64,000 nucleotides of DNA from JADGRB01 sp963835825 (GTDB lineage: Bacteria > Myxococcota_A > Polyangia > Fen-1088), in the NCBI GenBank assembly GCA_963835825.1, contig CAWIGZ010000001.1, forward strand, positions 1,550,001 to 1,614,000, read 5' to 3'. The notes under the pieces were generated by a model. It saw only the letters and a program-made list of their open reading frames with translations. It had not been told where the DNA came from and made no database searches. This document shows positions 1 to 8,806 of the stretch, piece after piece; position 1 is the first letter of the stretch; each line of letters begins with the position of its first letter. A program made the translations under genes and the position numbers.

Positions 1-785
1 GAGCCGGAGAAGAGCTGCCGCAGGCGCGAGCGGGTGAAGGCGCCCATGACCATCAGCCCGGCCTTCAGATCTTTGGCGAGCTTGAACAGCGCCTCGGTGT
101 TCGAGAGGACCGACACGATGCTGTGGGCCTTGGCCGGGACGCCGGCCTCCAGCAGCAGCGCCGCTCCCCGCTCGGCCATCTCCATGCCGACGACGCCGTT
201 GTCGTCGACGGTGGCGATGTGAACCTCGCGACCCTGGGCGATCCCGCTGCCGGCGAAGCTGGCGATGGCCCGCTTGGCGGCGCCGCTGCCGTCGTAGGCG
301 ACGAGCACGGTCTTGCCGAGCTCGCGCTCCGTCGTTTCGGGGACCAGCAGCACGGGGCGGGTGGCCTCGTGCAAGATCGTGTCGAGCGTCCTGAAATCGT
401 GTTCTTCGGTCTCGAACCGAAAATTGGCGTCGCGTCCGATCACGGTCAGGTGGTGGGACTCCATCTCGGTGAGAATGCTTTCTGCCGGGCGGCCCACGAC
501 CTCCAGCGATCGCGCGGCCACGCCTGCTTGACGGCAACGTTGTTCGAACAGCGCCACCCAGTCGTCGGCGGCCTTCTTGGCGTCGGCGACCAGCGCGTCG
601 TCCCGCTCGTGCTTGTAGCTCGCGCCGCCGATGCTGGTGGCGGTGCCCGCGCGAATGTCGGGCTCGTCGATGATGGCCAGGCCGGCCATCTGTGCGCTCA
701 GGTCTCGCGAAAGGCCGATCGCGATGCGGGTCGCGGTCTCGGTGCTGGCCGAGCCCTCCAGGCAAACAAGGATGTCTTTGATCAT
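1..785 (-). CDS. Tandem universal stress protein (3' end cut off by window edge)
   Basis: The ATG lies at 785-783 and the frame stays open to base 1, so the C-terminus is outside the window. The translation starts MIKDILVCLEGSASTETA, the beta1-alpha1 start of a UspA fold. A second Usp unit begins with GKTVLVAYDGSG and carries a G-rich nucleotide-binding signature near the cut end (MGAFTRSRLRQL), so this is a two-domain UspA/UspE-like cytoplasmic ATP-binding stress protein. Its stress signal cannot be inferred. It lies downstream of the ammonium transporter on the same strand, but a strong hairpin separates them, so it may be transcribed only partly with amt. No clear Shine-Dalgarno sequence precedes the ATG. 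Confidence 0.85.
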   Translation of the reverse strand, partial: MIKDILVCLEGSASTETATRIAIGLSRDLSAQMAGLAIIDEPDIRAGTATSIGGASYKHERDDALVADAKKAADDWVALFEQRCRQAGVAARSLEVVGRPAESILTEMESHHLTVIGRDANFRFETEEHDFRTLDTILHEATRPVLLVPETTERELGKTVLVAYDGSGAAKRAIASFAGSGIAQGREVHIATVDDNGVVGMEMAERGAALLLEAGVPAKAHSIVSVLSNTEALFKLAKDLKAGLMVMGAFTRSRLRQLFSG

Positions 786-800
786 GCGGTCATCATAAAG

Positions 801-833
801 CTGGGGCTCGGCGGTATCGACGCCGAGCCCCAG
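801..833 (-). terminator. Hairpin between amt and usp
   Basis: A perfect 13-bp inverted repeat (801-813 with 821-833) encloses a 7-nt loop. It sits in the 73-bp gap after the amt stop. On the minus strand it is followed by the weakly T-rich CTTTAT. A terminator or attenuator for amt is the natural reading; the weak T-tract keeps this from being certain. Confidence 0.6.
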
Positions 834-858
834 CCAGAGAGTCTCCCTTTCGTCTTTT

Positions 859-2572
859 CTAGGTGCTGGTCGCCAGGGCCGGGACGGCGGCCTTGGCCTC
901 GGCCACCTCGGCCGCGGCGACATCTTCCGGCGCCCGCTGCGGGATGAACTCCGGGTAGCCCGGCAGACCCATCTCCGGGACGTCGAGACCGGCGATCTCG
1001 ACCGCCGCCGAGACGCGGTTGGAGCCCGAGCAGCTTGCCGATGACCCAGAAGGCGACCCCGCCGACGACGACGTTCCAGGCGATGCCGACGCCCGTCTCG
1101 ATCAGCTGCGCGACCAGTTGCTTGGAGTCGCCGTAGAAGAGACCGGCGACGCCCTTGCCGGCCACGCCCAGGTAGTCGGTCGCGCCGACGCCGTTCCAGC
1201 CCTGGCCGTAGCTGCCGTCGGAGAAGAGACCGACCGCGATGAGCCCCCAGGCGCCGTTCACGCCGTGGACGCTGATCGCGCCGACCGGGTCGTCGATCTT
1301 GACCTTGTCGAAGAAGAACACGCTGACCGACGACCAGCACGCCGGCCACGGCGCCGATGATGAAGGCGCCCACGGGCGTGACGAACGCGCAGGGCGAGGT
1401 GATGGCCACCAGGCCGGCCAGCATGCTGTTGCACATCATGCTGGGATCCGGCTTCCCGTAGCGGAGCCACATGTAGAGGACGCCCCGACACCGTGGCCGC
1501 CATGCCCGCGATCATGGTGTTGGCCGCCACGATGCCGATGCGGCCGTCGCCGCCCGCCAGCGAGCTGCCGGCGTTGAAGCCGAACCAGCCGAAGGCGAGG
1601 ATGAAGGTTCCGATCTGGACCATCGGGATGTCGTGCGGAAGGATGGCGTTGACCTTGCCGTCGGCGCCGTACTTGCCGATGCGCGGCCCGATCAGCAGGG
1701 CGGTGATGAAGGCGAGCGCGCCTCCCTGCAGGTGGACGACGCCGGAGCCGGCGTAGTCGACGGCGCCGTGGCCGAGGCCCAGGCGATAGCCGAGCTGGGC
1801 CAGCCAGCCGCCGCCCCAGACCCAGCAGCCGAAGACCGGGTAGATGAACGCGCCGATGACGATGCTGAAGAGGAAGAAGCTCTTGAAGCTCCAGCGCTCG
1901 GCGCAGGCGCCGGTGACGATGGTGGCCGTGGTGTCCATGAAGACCATCATGAAGAGGAACAGCACGACCGCTCCGGCGTCGTAGCCGTTTCCGGTCAGGA
2001 AGAACCCGGTGGTCCCGAGGAGGCCCCAGCCGTGGTCACCGTTGACCGCCGAGCCCACCGTGAGCATCGAGTGCAGCGTCGGCACGCCGCCCAGCGATGC
2101 GGGCCCGCCGATGGCGGTGCCGTTCAGCCCGCCGCACATGAAGGCGAAGCCGCAGATGAAGAAGCCCAGCATGCCGAGGCGCGTACACCATGAAGTTCAT
2201 CGAGATGGTGTGCGACGCGTTCTTGGCCCGGATCAGGCCGGTCTCGACCATGGCGAATCCGGCCTGCATGAACATGACGAGGAAGCCGGCGATCAGCGTC
2301 CAGACGAAGTTGATCGAGAAGAGGCTGTGCGACGCGGATTGCGCCACCGCGTCGACCGCAGCGGCAACATCCTTCGGCGTCGCCTTGGCGGGATCGAGCT
2401 TGGTGTAGCCCGGAACCGTGTAGGCCGTCGGGGTGGTCTGGAACGCTCCGGTCTTGTCGGGGACCGGGTCGTCGGCCTTGGCCACCGTGGCGGACGTGCC
2501 GACCAGCGCCACGGCCAAGGCCATGATCGCGAGCCAGCGCTGCGAGCGAAGATTGCGGACCATCCTGAGCAT
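859..2572 (-). CDS. amt: Ammonium transporter (Amt family), frame interrupted four times
   Basis: Inner-membrane ammonium/ammonia channel. The ATG at 2572 has a GAGGGG ribosome site upstream. A signal-like N-terminus is followed by about 60 periplasmic residues and then the Amt core: FVWTLIAGFLVMFMQAGFAM, an FMMVFMDTTATIVTGACAER region, FGWFGFNAGSSLAGG and DDPVGAISVHGVNGAWG (a conserved pore-region histidine). The reading frame breaks near 2172, 1486, 1328 and 1022. Each time one extra base shifts the frame, and deleting one base restores conserved sequence. The span of 1714 bases minus four gives 570 codons, a normal length. It ends TAG at 861-859. It lies downstream of a candidate sigma-54 promoter and beside an NtrC-type two-component pair, as expected for nitrogen-regulated uptake. 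A P-II (glnK) gene is not visible nearby. Confidence 0.9.
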
Positions 2573-2637
2573 GCGTTTCCCCTCTTTCTTGTGTGAAGTT
2601 GGACTCGATAAAGCGGACGACATCGGACCGGTGTGGT

Positions 2638-2829
2638 TCACCAGGACTGGAGCATCTTTCGGCGCAGGCGCTTGGCCCACGCAGCGCCAACCAGCGATCC
2701 TCCCTGCATCATCAGGAAAAAGACCGCCGTGACCGCGAGGCGGTGGCCGAGGCCGAAATAGATCCCGAACGAGGCGACCGCGATTGCGAACTGCATCGAC
2801 CCGAACGTCTTCTTGTAGTGTTCCCACAT
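2638..2829 (-). CDS. Small membrane protein upstream of amt
   Basis: 63 codons from ATG at 2829 (an in-frame TTG at 2835 is possible). The product has a basic/aromatic N-terminus (MWEHYKKTF), a hydrophobic stretch of about 35 residues that could form one or two helices (FAIAVASFGIYFGLGH, AVTAVFFLMMQGGSL) and a basic tail (AKRLRRKML), so a small inner-membrane protein is likely. No family name is recognised. It is 65 bp upstream of amt on the same strand. The candidate sigma-54 promoter lies so close that the mRNA would be nearly leaderless for this gene. A role with the transporter is inferred only from position. Confidence 0.6.
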   Translation of the reverse strand: MWEHYKKTFGSMQFAIAVASFGIYFGLGHRLAVTAVFFLMMQGGSLVGAAWAKRLRRKMLQSW

Positions 2830-2843
2830 GGCCAAGCTCTAAG

Positions 2844-2859
2844 AGCAAGGGCGATGCCG
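2844..2859 (-). promoter_or_regulatory. Candidate sigma-54 (-24/-12) promoter
   Basis: The minus strand reads CGGCATCGCCCTTGCT. The GG and GC doublets are exactly ten bases apart, and GGCA and TTGC match the sigma-54 consensus. The predicted start is about base 2833, just ahead of the small membrane gene and amt. The NtrC-type activator encoded immediately upstream supports the call. Confidence 0.6.
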
Positions 2860-2869
2860 AAGTCGGGTG

Positions 2870-2889
2870 GTCACCCCACACTTGGTGAC
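2870..2889. promoter_or_regulatory. Inverted repeat upstream of the sigma-54 promoter
   Basis: GTCACC (2870-2875), eight spacer bases, then GGTGAC (2884-2889). This is a dyad about 25 bases upstream of the -24 element. It could be an activator or repressor site; the binding protein is unknown. Confidence 0.35.
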
Positions 2890-3017
2890 ATTTCAGGACC
2901 TTGCGCCTCGCGGATCGCGGGCGGTCATCGGACGGACCTACGGCGGAAATAACCCCGAAACCTGTCGGCCACCGGCAGGAATCAAGCTCCCGGGGTGACC
3001 TGGCGATTTGCCAAGCC

Positions 3018-3038
3018 GTTTTCGCATTTTGCGAAAAC
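3018..3038. promoter_or_regulatory. Perfect 9-bp dyad: enhancer site or terminator
   Basis: GTTTTCGCA, TTT, TGCGAAAAC. It is unusually AT-containing for this DNA. It lies about 160-180 bases upstream of the sigma-54 promoter, the usual distance for an NtrC-type enhancer, and also directly after the regulator gene's stop codon. No T-tract follows on the minus strand, which favours a protein-binding site over a terminator. Confidence 0.45.
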
Positions 3039-3043
3039 CGGGT

Positions 3044-4393
3044 TCAGCCGCGCTTGTTGCGGCGGTAAACCGTCGACGGATCGACGCCGAGGATCTCGGC
3101 GGCTTTGACCTTGTTCCCGCCGACCATCTTGAGGACGCCGGCCAGGTAGCGCTCTTCCAGGTCCTGCATCGTCATCGGGTTCTGGAGGAGCCGCGGAATC
3201 GGATCGGAGGTCCAGGCGGGGCCGAGCGCGCGCTTGACGTCGGCGAGCTTCGCGACCGGCTGGGAGGCGGTGACCACCAGTCGCTCGATCAGATTTTCGA
3301 GCTGGCGAACGTTCCCCGGCCAGTCGCAGCCGGCCAGGAACTCCAGCGCCTCCGGTTCGAACGCGGCCAGCACCGACCGCGAGGACTTCTCCAGGCTCTG
3401 GCGCAGAAAGTGATCCACGAGGAGCGGGATGTCCTCGCCGCGCTCCCGCAACGGCGGAACCTGCACGCGGAGGACGTCGAGGCGGAAGAAGAGATCCTCC
3501 CGGAACTGCCCCCTTTCGACCAGCTGCGAGAGATCCTTGTGCGTGGCCGCGATGCAGCGGACGTTGACGGTGCGGGTCGTCTCGGTGCCGACCGGGCGAA
3601 CCTCCCCCGACTGGAGGACCCGCAGCAGCTTCCCCTGCAGGGACGGCGGCAGATCGCCGATCTCGTCGAGGAAGATCGTTCCGTCCTGCGCCTCGACGAA
3701 CAGTCCGCGCCGGCTGCTCGAGGCGCCGGTGAACGCGCCGCGCGCGTGGCCGAAGAGCTCGCTCTCCAGGAGATGCTCGGGCAGCGCCGCGCAGTTCACC
3801 GCGACGAACGACCGGTCGGCGCGCGGCCCGCTGGTGTGAATCGCCAGCGCCACCAGCTCCTTTCCGGTGCCGGTTTCGCCGGAGATGAGCACCGACGAGG
3901 TCGCGTCGGCGATCTGGGCGATGAGCGCCCGCAAGTGTCGCATCGGCAGGCTGCTGCCCAGGAGCTGGCGGGACGGCAGGTTGGAACGCAACGTCCGGCG
4001 CAGCTGCGCGTTTTCGCGGGCCAGCGTCCGCTCGCGGCAGGCGCGCTCGACCAGGGAGCGAAGCGTCTCCATGGCGAAGGGCTTGGTCACGTAGTGGTAG
4101 GCGCCGCGGCGCATCGCCTCCACCGCGCTCTCGATGGCGCCGAAGGCGGTCATGACGATCACCGGCGTGCTGGGATCCGCCTGTTTGACGGCGGCCAGCA
4201 GGTCGAGGCCGTCGCCGCCCTTCATCCGGAGATCGGTCACCACCACGTCTGCCGGCTGTTTGGCGAACATCTTCAGCGCCGCCGCGCCGTCGGCCGCCGT
4301 CTGGGTCTCGAAGCCCAGGCTGCCGAGGTCCTTGGCGATCGTGTGGGCCATGTCGGCCACGTCGTCGACGATGAGCGCGCGGAGCTTAGACAT
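3044..4393 (-). CDS. NtrC-family sigma-54-dependent response regulator
   Basis: 449 residues with the full NtrC layout. The receiver domain is at 1-120, with the phospho-acceptor Asp54 in VVTDLRM, the Thr switch in VMTAFG and the Lys in YVTKPF. The AAA+ domain is at about 145-375, with Walker A GETGTGKE (172-179), the sigma-54 contact loop GAFTGA (219-224) and Walker B FLDEI (241-245). A Fis-type helix-turn-helix lies at the C-terminus (KVKAAEILGVDPSTVYRR). It activates sigma-54 RNA polymerase from remote enhancers. The frame is intact. Its ATG overlaps the upstream histidine-kinase gene by 8 bases, so the two form a cognate pair. Likely targets include amt, which follows on the same strand behind a candidate -24/-12 promoter; that target is inferred. 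Confidence 0.93.
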   Translation of the reverse strand: MSKLRALIVDDVADMAHTIAKDLGSLGFETQTAADGAAALKMFAKQPADVVVTDLRMKGGDGLDLLAAVKQADPSTPVIVMTAFGAIESAVEAMRRGAYHYVTKPFAMETLRSLVERACRERTLARENAQLRRTLRSNLPSRQLLGSSLPMRHLRALIAQIADATSSVLISGETGTGKELVALAIHTSGPRADRSFVAVNCAALPEHLLESELFGHARGAFTGASSSRRGLFVEAQDGTIFLDEIGDLPPSLQGKLLRVLQSGEVRPVGTETTRTVNVRCIAATHKDLSQLVERGQFREDLFFRLDVLRVQVPPLRERGEDIPLLVDHFLRQSLEKSSRSVLAAFEPEALEFLAGCDWPGNVRQLENLIERLVVTASQPVAKLADVKRALGPAWTSDPIPRLLQNPMTMQDLEERYLAGVLKMVGGNKVKAAEILGVDPSTVYRRNKRG

Positions 4394-5726
4394 GCTCGCC
4401 TCCCGCGGGCGGGCCGGCTGGCCAGAGCACGGTCACGGTGGTGCCTTCCTCGGGGGCGCTGCGCAGCTCGATGCGGCCGGCGTGGTTGCGGACGATCCCG
4501 GCGGTGATCGAGAGCCCGAGCCCGGTCCCCTCACCGCGCGGCTTGGTCGTGAAGAAGGGATCGAACACGCTCTCCAGGTCCGCGGGCGCAATCCCCGTAC
4601 CATGGTCGACGATCTCGATCAGAACCATGTCGTTCGGGGCTGGCCGGGCGGAAAGCGTCACTCGCCCCCCCGGCGGCGACGCGTCGCAAGCGTTGAGCAA
4701 CAGGTTGACGAGGACCTGCTGAAGCTGGTCCGGATCGGCGGAGAGCATCGGCAGATCCTCGCTGAGAGAGACCGCCAGTTGCAAATGCCCCGCCTCGAGC
4801 TTCAGCTGCAACAGCTGCTGGGTTCGTTCGACGATCAGGTCGAGCGGCACCGCCCGCCTGTCGAGGGGCGCTCGCCGGGAGAAGTCGAGGAGCTGCCGGA
4901 GCGTCGAGGAGATCTGGTCGACCTGCCTGATGATCACCGCCAGGTCCTCGGCGGCCGCGCCGCCGTCGAGACTGCGACCGAGCTGCTCGGCCCTCCCGCG
5001 AACGACGGCCAGGGGGGTCCCGACCTCGTGGGCGATCTCGGTCGCCATCACCCCGACGGTGATCAACCGATCGGCGCGGATCAGCTGGTTCTCGAGGTCC
5101 TGGGCCTTGGCCCGCGCCCGGGTATAGCGGAGCTGATTCGCCAGCAGGGTGGCGCCCCGTTGCTGGCGAAGGACGAGCAGCCCCACCGCCGCCACCACGA
5201 GCGCGGTGGCGACGGCCGTGGTGACCAGCCTGGAGACGATCGACGGTCTGCGGCTCTCGATGGCCTGCGCGGAGACGATCCAGGTGACCACCCAGTCGCC
5301 GGTCGGTCGGCCGACCTTCTCGGAGACGCCGATCGCGGAGGCGGGGAAGAGTCCCAGCCGCCGGGCCTGCTGGGCGTCGAGGTGAAAGGACGGTCCGGCG
5401 GCCGCCCGCAGCTCGCTGGCAACAGCGCGGTCATCGACGAGCCGACAGCCGGCGGACGTTTCGCATCCGGACCAGAGCACGCCGGACGGATCGGTGACGA
5501 ACAGGCGGGTGGCGGGAAACTCCGGCCAGGCGACGGAACGGAGCTGGTGGACGGAGTCGAGGCGGGACAGCGCCTCGGCCGAGGAATGAGCCTGCTGTCG
5601 GACCTCCGCGGTGAGCTCGGCGAGCAGGCGCTTCTCTTCGACGGTGGCGCCGGCGATGGACAGACCGACGATCGCCGACAGGGCCAGCAGCACGACGGCA
5701 ATTCCCGCTGACGTCCGCACGGGCAT
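4386..5726 (-). CDS. Membrane sensor histidine kinase
   Basis: 446 residues. A first transmembrane helix lies at about 8-28, a periplasmic sensing region at about 30-165 with a pair of cysteines (SGCETSAGC), a second helix at about 168-188, then a coiled linker. The H-box is EIAHEVGTPL (His233), the N-box LLLNACDASPP, and the G-boxes VDHGTGIAP and GTGLGLSITAG. FDPFFTTKPRGEG is typical of NtrB/ZraS-type kinases. It phosphorylates the response regulator encoded directly downstream. The periplasmic domain resembles no ligand family I can name, so the signal is unknown. The frame is intact. Confidence 0.92.
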   Translation of the reverse strand: MPVRTSAGIAVVLLALSAIVGLSIAGATVEEKRLLAELTAEVRQQAHSSAEALSRLDSVHQLRSVAWPEFPATRLFVTDPSGVLWSGCETSAGCRLVDDRAVASELRAAAGPSFHLDAQQARRLGLFPASAIGVSEKVGRPTGDWVVTWIVSAQAIESRRPSIVSRLVTTAVATALVVAAVGLLVLRQQRGATLLANQLRYTRARAKAQDLENQLIRADRLITVGVMATEIAHEVGTPLAVVRGRAEQLGRSLDGGAAAEDLAVIIRQVDQISSTLRQLLDFSRRAPLDRRAVPLDLIVERTQQLLQLKLEAGHLQLAVSLSEDLPMLSADPDQLQQVLVNLLLNACDASPPGGRVTLSARPAPNDMVLIEIVDHGTGIAPADLESVFDPFFTTKPRGEGTGLGLSITAGIVRNHAGRIELRSAPEEGTTVTVLWPAGPPAGGEHV

Positions 5727-5780
5727 CCATCCTAACCGGTTCGTGGGGGGGCCGCTCGGGGCCGGGGGGAGCTGGTCGGG

Positions 5781-6863
5781 TTAGGACGTGGCGGGTGGCC
5801 GGGCGATCTTGAGCTGATCGCGGCGATTCTGCAGGACCTCCCGAAGGATGATCTGCAGCGTCGCGACCACCGGCACCGCGGCGACCGCGCCCACCACGCC
5901 GGCGATCTCGCCGAGGAGCAGGATCGACAGCGTCGTGACCAGCGGGTTGACGTGTACGGTCCGGCGAAACACCAGCGGTCCGAGAACGTTCCCCTCGAGC
6001 TGACCGTAAATGACGAAGTAGATGCCTGCCGCGACGCCATGCCACGTCCCCTCGGTGACGAGCGCGATGAGCGAAATCGTGACGCCCACGACCGCGGGAC
6101 CCGCGTAGGGGACCATGCTCGACATCCCGGAGAGGATTCCGAGGGGCAGGAAGAAGGGGACGCTGTCGATCGCCAGGAAGCCCGTGGTCAGCGTGGCGTT
6201 GACGGTGCAGATGAGCGCCAGGCCGCCCAGGTAGCCGCCGATCGATTGGTAGATCTTGCCGAGGATGGTCTCGTAGGAGGCCACGTGCTCGGGGCGCGCC
6301 TCGGCCAGCACGGCGCGCACCAGCCGCTCGCCGAAGATCAGCATGAACACGACCAGCACGGAGACGGTCACCGCGGCCCCGAGCGCGCTGAGCACGCCGC
6401 CGAGCGCGCTCAGGATCGGGGTCGCCGCCCCCTCCAGCAACTCGGGGAGCTTCTGCTCGGCCAGCGTGAGGCGGGCGTCCAGGTGTAAGCGCCCGTCGAG
6501 GCGGTGGAAGAGGCTGCTGGCCCGGGCCTGCCGGATGAACGAAGGCGCGTCGTGGATCAGTTGGCCCCCCTGTTCGACGGCCGGCGGGATCAGCGTGAAC
6601 CCCAGCGCCACCACCAGCCCCAGCACCGAGAGCGAGATGATGGCGATGGCCAGCGAACGGTTGACCCCGCGGCGCTGGAGGAGGGCGACCGCGTGGTCGA
6701 GTGCGACCGCGATCATCACCGCGGTGCCGATCAGCGTCAGCGAGACGATCGCCCGCGCCGCACCCTCGACGATCGCCGCCACCAGCAGCACGCCGAAGCA
6801 GACCGTCATGACGGTCTTGAGCGTCACCTGCGAAGGACGAAACTCTGGGCTCGGTTCGGTCAA
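5781..6863 (-). CDS. AI-2E family transporter (TqsA/PerM-like permease)
   Basis: 360 residues with about eight hydrophobic helices and a long hydrophilic segment between helices 3 and 4 (QGGQLIHDAPSFIRQ region), the usual AI-2E/UPF0118 layout. The conserved late part PLGILSGMSSMVPYAGPAVV and the following helix hairpins are present. Family members export small molecules such as autoinducer-2 or act as Na+/H+ antiporters, so the substrate is not predictable. The start overlaps the stop of the glycosyltransferase-TPR gene by 4 bases, so the two are translationally coupled. The frame is intact. Confidence 0.85.
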   Translation of the reverse strand: MTEPSPEFRPSQVTLKTVMTVCFGVLLVAAIVEGAARAIVSLTLIGTAVMIAVALDHAVALLQRRGVNRSLAIAIISLSVLGLVVALGFTLIPPAVEQGGQLIHDAPSFIRQARASSLFHRLDGRLHLDARLTLAEQKLPELLEGAATPILSALGGVLSALGAAVTVSVLVVFMLIFGERLVRAVLAEARPEHVASYETILGKIYQSIGGYLGGLALICTVNATLTTGFLAIDSVPFFLPLGILSGMSSMVPYAGPAVVGVTISLIALVTEGTWHGVAAGIYFVIYGQLEGNVLGPLVFRRTVHVNPLVTTLSILLLGEIAGVVGAVAAVPVVATLQIILREVLQNRRDQLKIARPPATS

Positions 6864-8806
6864 TGGTCGCCTCTATTCATGCGGCGGTCGGTTTCGCCCA
6901 GGCCGGCCTGGGCGCGCGCCAGCTCGGAAAGGATGGCGGCGCGATCCTCGGCGCCGGCGACCAGCGGCTCGCGCGCCGAAGTCTCCTCGGTCCCGGGCGC
7001 CTCGGCCCAGAGCAGCGCGCGCTGCAGATGAGCCCGGGCCTGGTGAAAGCGCTTGAGCTCGACGTAAGCGCGCCCGACGAGGAAGTTGGTGAGCCCCAGG
7101 CCCGGATCGTCGCCCAGGCTGCGCTCGAGCAGGGCGACCGCCTTGTCCAGCCGGCCGTCGCGCCGGGCGATGGCGGCGAGGCGCGCGATCGGCAGCGCGA
7201 AGGCGCCGTTCTGCAGCGCCGCCTCTTCATAGTAGTGGATCGCCTCGGCCCCGCGGCCGGCGGCCTCGGCCAGCGCGCCGAGCCGCTCTTGAGGCGCCCC
7301 AAATCCGGGCGCGATCGCCCGCGCCCGCTCGAAGGCCGCCGTGGCCCCGGATTCGTCTCCCCGGCCGAGCAACCGGACGCCGCGCAGATAGGGCGCCTGG
7401 CAGGAGAGGGGGCAGCGCTCCTCGGCGCGACCCAGCGCCGCCAGGGCGATCGCGTCGTCGGTCGCCGTCATCCCCAGCAGCAGCGACGGAAGATGGCTGT
7501 CGGGCGCGAGCCGCTCGGCCTCCTCGAAGGCGCGGACGGCCGCGTCGCTCTCTCGTTCCGCTCGCTTCTGCCAGCCGTCACAGAGCAACCGATCGACCTT
7601 CCCGCCGCCGAGCGCCAGGTAACGCGAATCGGGGAAGGCGCGCGCCCCTTCGGAAGGCTTGGTCAGCTCGGGCGGTGGAAACGCGCCGCGGGCGCCGGCG
7701 GCGCCGAGGCGGATCCCCATCTGCGCCGCGACCGACAGATAGAATCCCAGCCGGTGCGCGGCGTGGGGCCGTTCCATCCGCTCGGCGGCCGTGCGCGCGG
7801 CGCGGGCCGGGATGGCGGCGCGCAGCTCCGCTTCGGCGAGCGCCCGTTCGAGCACGGTCTCGAGCTCGGCGGTGTCGCGAAACAGGAAGCCCGTCTGCCC
7901 GGGGCGCACGATCTCGCGGAAGGGCTCGAGCTCGGCGCAAACGGCCAGCACGCCATGCGCCGCGTACTCCAGGAATCGCACGTCGTCGCGGCAGCGGTTG
8001 TAGGCCGTCGGAGCGAGCGGCGCGATTCCGATGTCGATCTCGTCGAGAAAACGCTGCGCGCGTTCGAAGGATCCCGCGGGGATGAACGACACGCGGGCCG
8101 GGGGCAATTCCGCCAGCAGGGCCTGCAGCTCGGGATCGCCGAGGACCGCGACCCGCACCTCGGGATGGCGCTCGAGCACTCCGGCCAGGGCCGGGACCGC
8201 CAGCTCGAGGTCGGCGCGCTCCTCCCGCGTGCCGGCCCAGCCGATGACGACCCGATCGCCGGGGCGAGAACGGGGAGCGACCGGCGGGTCCCAGAGCTGG
8301 CTGGGGAAGATGGCGCGGCGGGGGTTGAGGCCGGCGAACTGGGCGTCGAGCGCCGCGGTGGCCAGCTGCAGGCAGTCGGCCTGACGCGCCAGCTGGGGCG
8401 GCAGGCTGCGGATGGCGAGATCCTCGCCCCCGGCCGGCGCGCCGTCCGAGGCCGCCCGCGCGAAGATGTGGTTGCCGATCTCGTAAACGGTGAGCCGGCC
8501 GTTGCGGCGGCGGGCGGCGATGACCGGCAGCAGATCGGGATCGGCGACGTCGCGAATCACCAGGACGTCGGCCCGCATCAGCAGGCCGGCGTCAGGCGCT
8601 CCGGCACCACCGTTGGAGAAGAGCGCGGGCGACAGGATCGATCCGCTGACCACCGTCACGTCGGGGAGCTCACCGAGCGCGCGGCAAGGCTGGATGGTCC
8701 GGTGGACGGCGGCCCCGCGATCGAGCGGCTCGGGCGGCCCGATCTGGACGATGAGCAGGGGCGGTCGTTCGGGCGCCGGAGGCTCGGTCGCGGCCGTGAC
8801 GCTCAC
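6860..8806 (-). CDS. Glycosyltransferase-like protein with C-terminal TPR repeats
   Basis: 648 residues from GTG at 8806. The N-terminal half (about 15-370) has a GT-B-like layout: LLIVQIGPPEP, then RVVIGWAGTREER at the start of the second Rossmann lobe, and a donor-site-like region IDIGIAPLAPTAYNRCRD followed by KFLEY-type VRFLEYAAHG, as in group-1 glycosyltransferases. From about 400 to the end there are at least four or five TPR units, ending in ARAQAGLGETDRRM. A cytoplasmic sugar transferase with a protein-interaction tail is likely; the acceptor is unknown. The start codon overlaps the end of the kinase gene upstream, and the stop overlaps the permease downstream. The frame is intact. 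Confidence 0.75.
   Translation of the reverse strand: MSVTAATEPPAPERPPLLIVQIGPPEPLDRGAAVHRTIQPCRALGELPDVTVVSGSILSPALFSNGGAGAPDAGLLMRADVLVIRDVADPDLLPVIAARRRNGRLTVYEIGNHIFARAASDGAPAGGEDLAIRSLPPQLARQADCLQLATAALDAQFAGLNPRRAIFPSQLWDPPVAPRSRPGDRVVIGWAGTREERADLELAVPALAGVLERHPEVRVAVLGDPELQALLAELPPARVSFIPAGSFERAQRFLDEIDIGIAPLAPTAYNRCRDDVRFLEYAAHGVLAVCAELEPFREIVRPGQTGFLFRDTAELETVLERALAEAELRAAIPARAARTAAERMERPHAAHRLGFYLSVAAQMGIRLGAAGARGAFPPPELTKPSEGARAFPDSRYLALGGGKVDRLLCDGWQKRAERESDAAVRAFEEAERLAPDSHLPSLLLGMTATDDAIALAALGRAEERCPLSCQAPYLRGVRLLGRGDESGATAAFERARAIAPGFGAPQERLGALAEAAGRGAEAIHYYEEAALQNGAFALPIARLAAIARRDGRLDKAVALLERSLGDDPGLGLTNFLVGRAYVELKRFHQARAHLQRALLWAEAPGTEETSAREPLVAGAEDRAAILSELARAQAGLGETDRRMNRGDH

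Noticed and set aside
123..2193. Long plus-strand open frames antisense to usp and amt
   Set aside because: High GC content opens antisense frames; their translations are Gly/Arg/Ala/Asp-rich without any recognisable motif, while the minus strand encodes clear families.
859..2572. Interrupted genes (amt, purF, ftsH and others) as pseudogenes
   Set aside because: Many are essential and single copy here, all motifs are preserved, and every lesion is one extra base without accompanying stop codons, deletions or decay.
5730..5786. 8-bp inverted repeat TCCTAACC/GGTTAGGA between the permease and kinase genes
   Set aside because: The loop is about 40 bases, one arm contains the permease stop codon, and no regulatory family fits.
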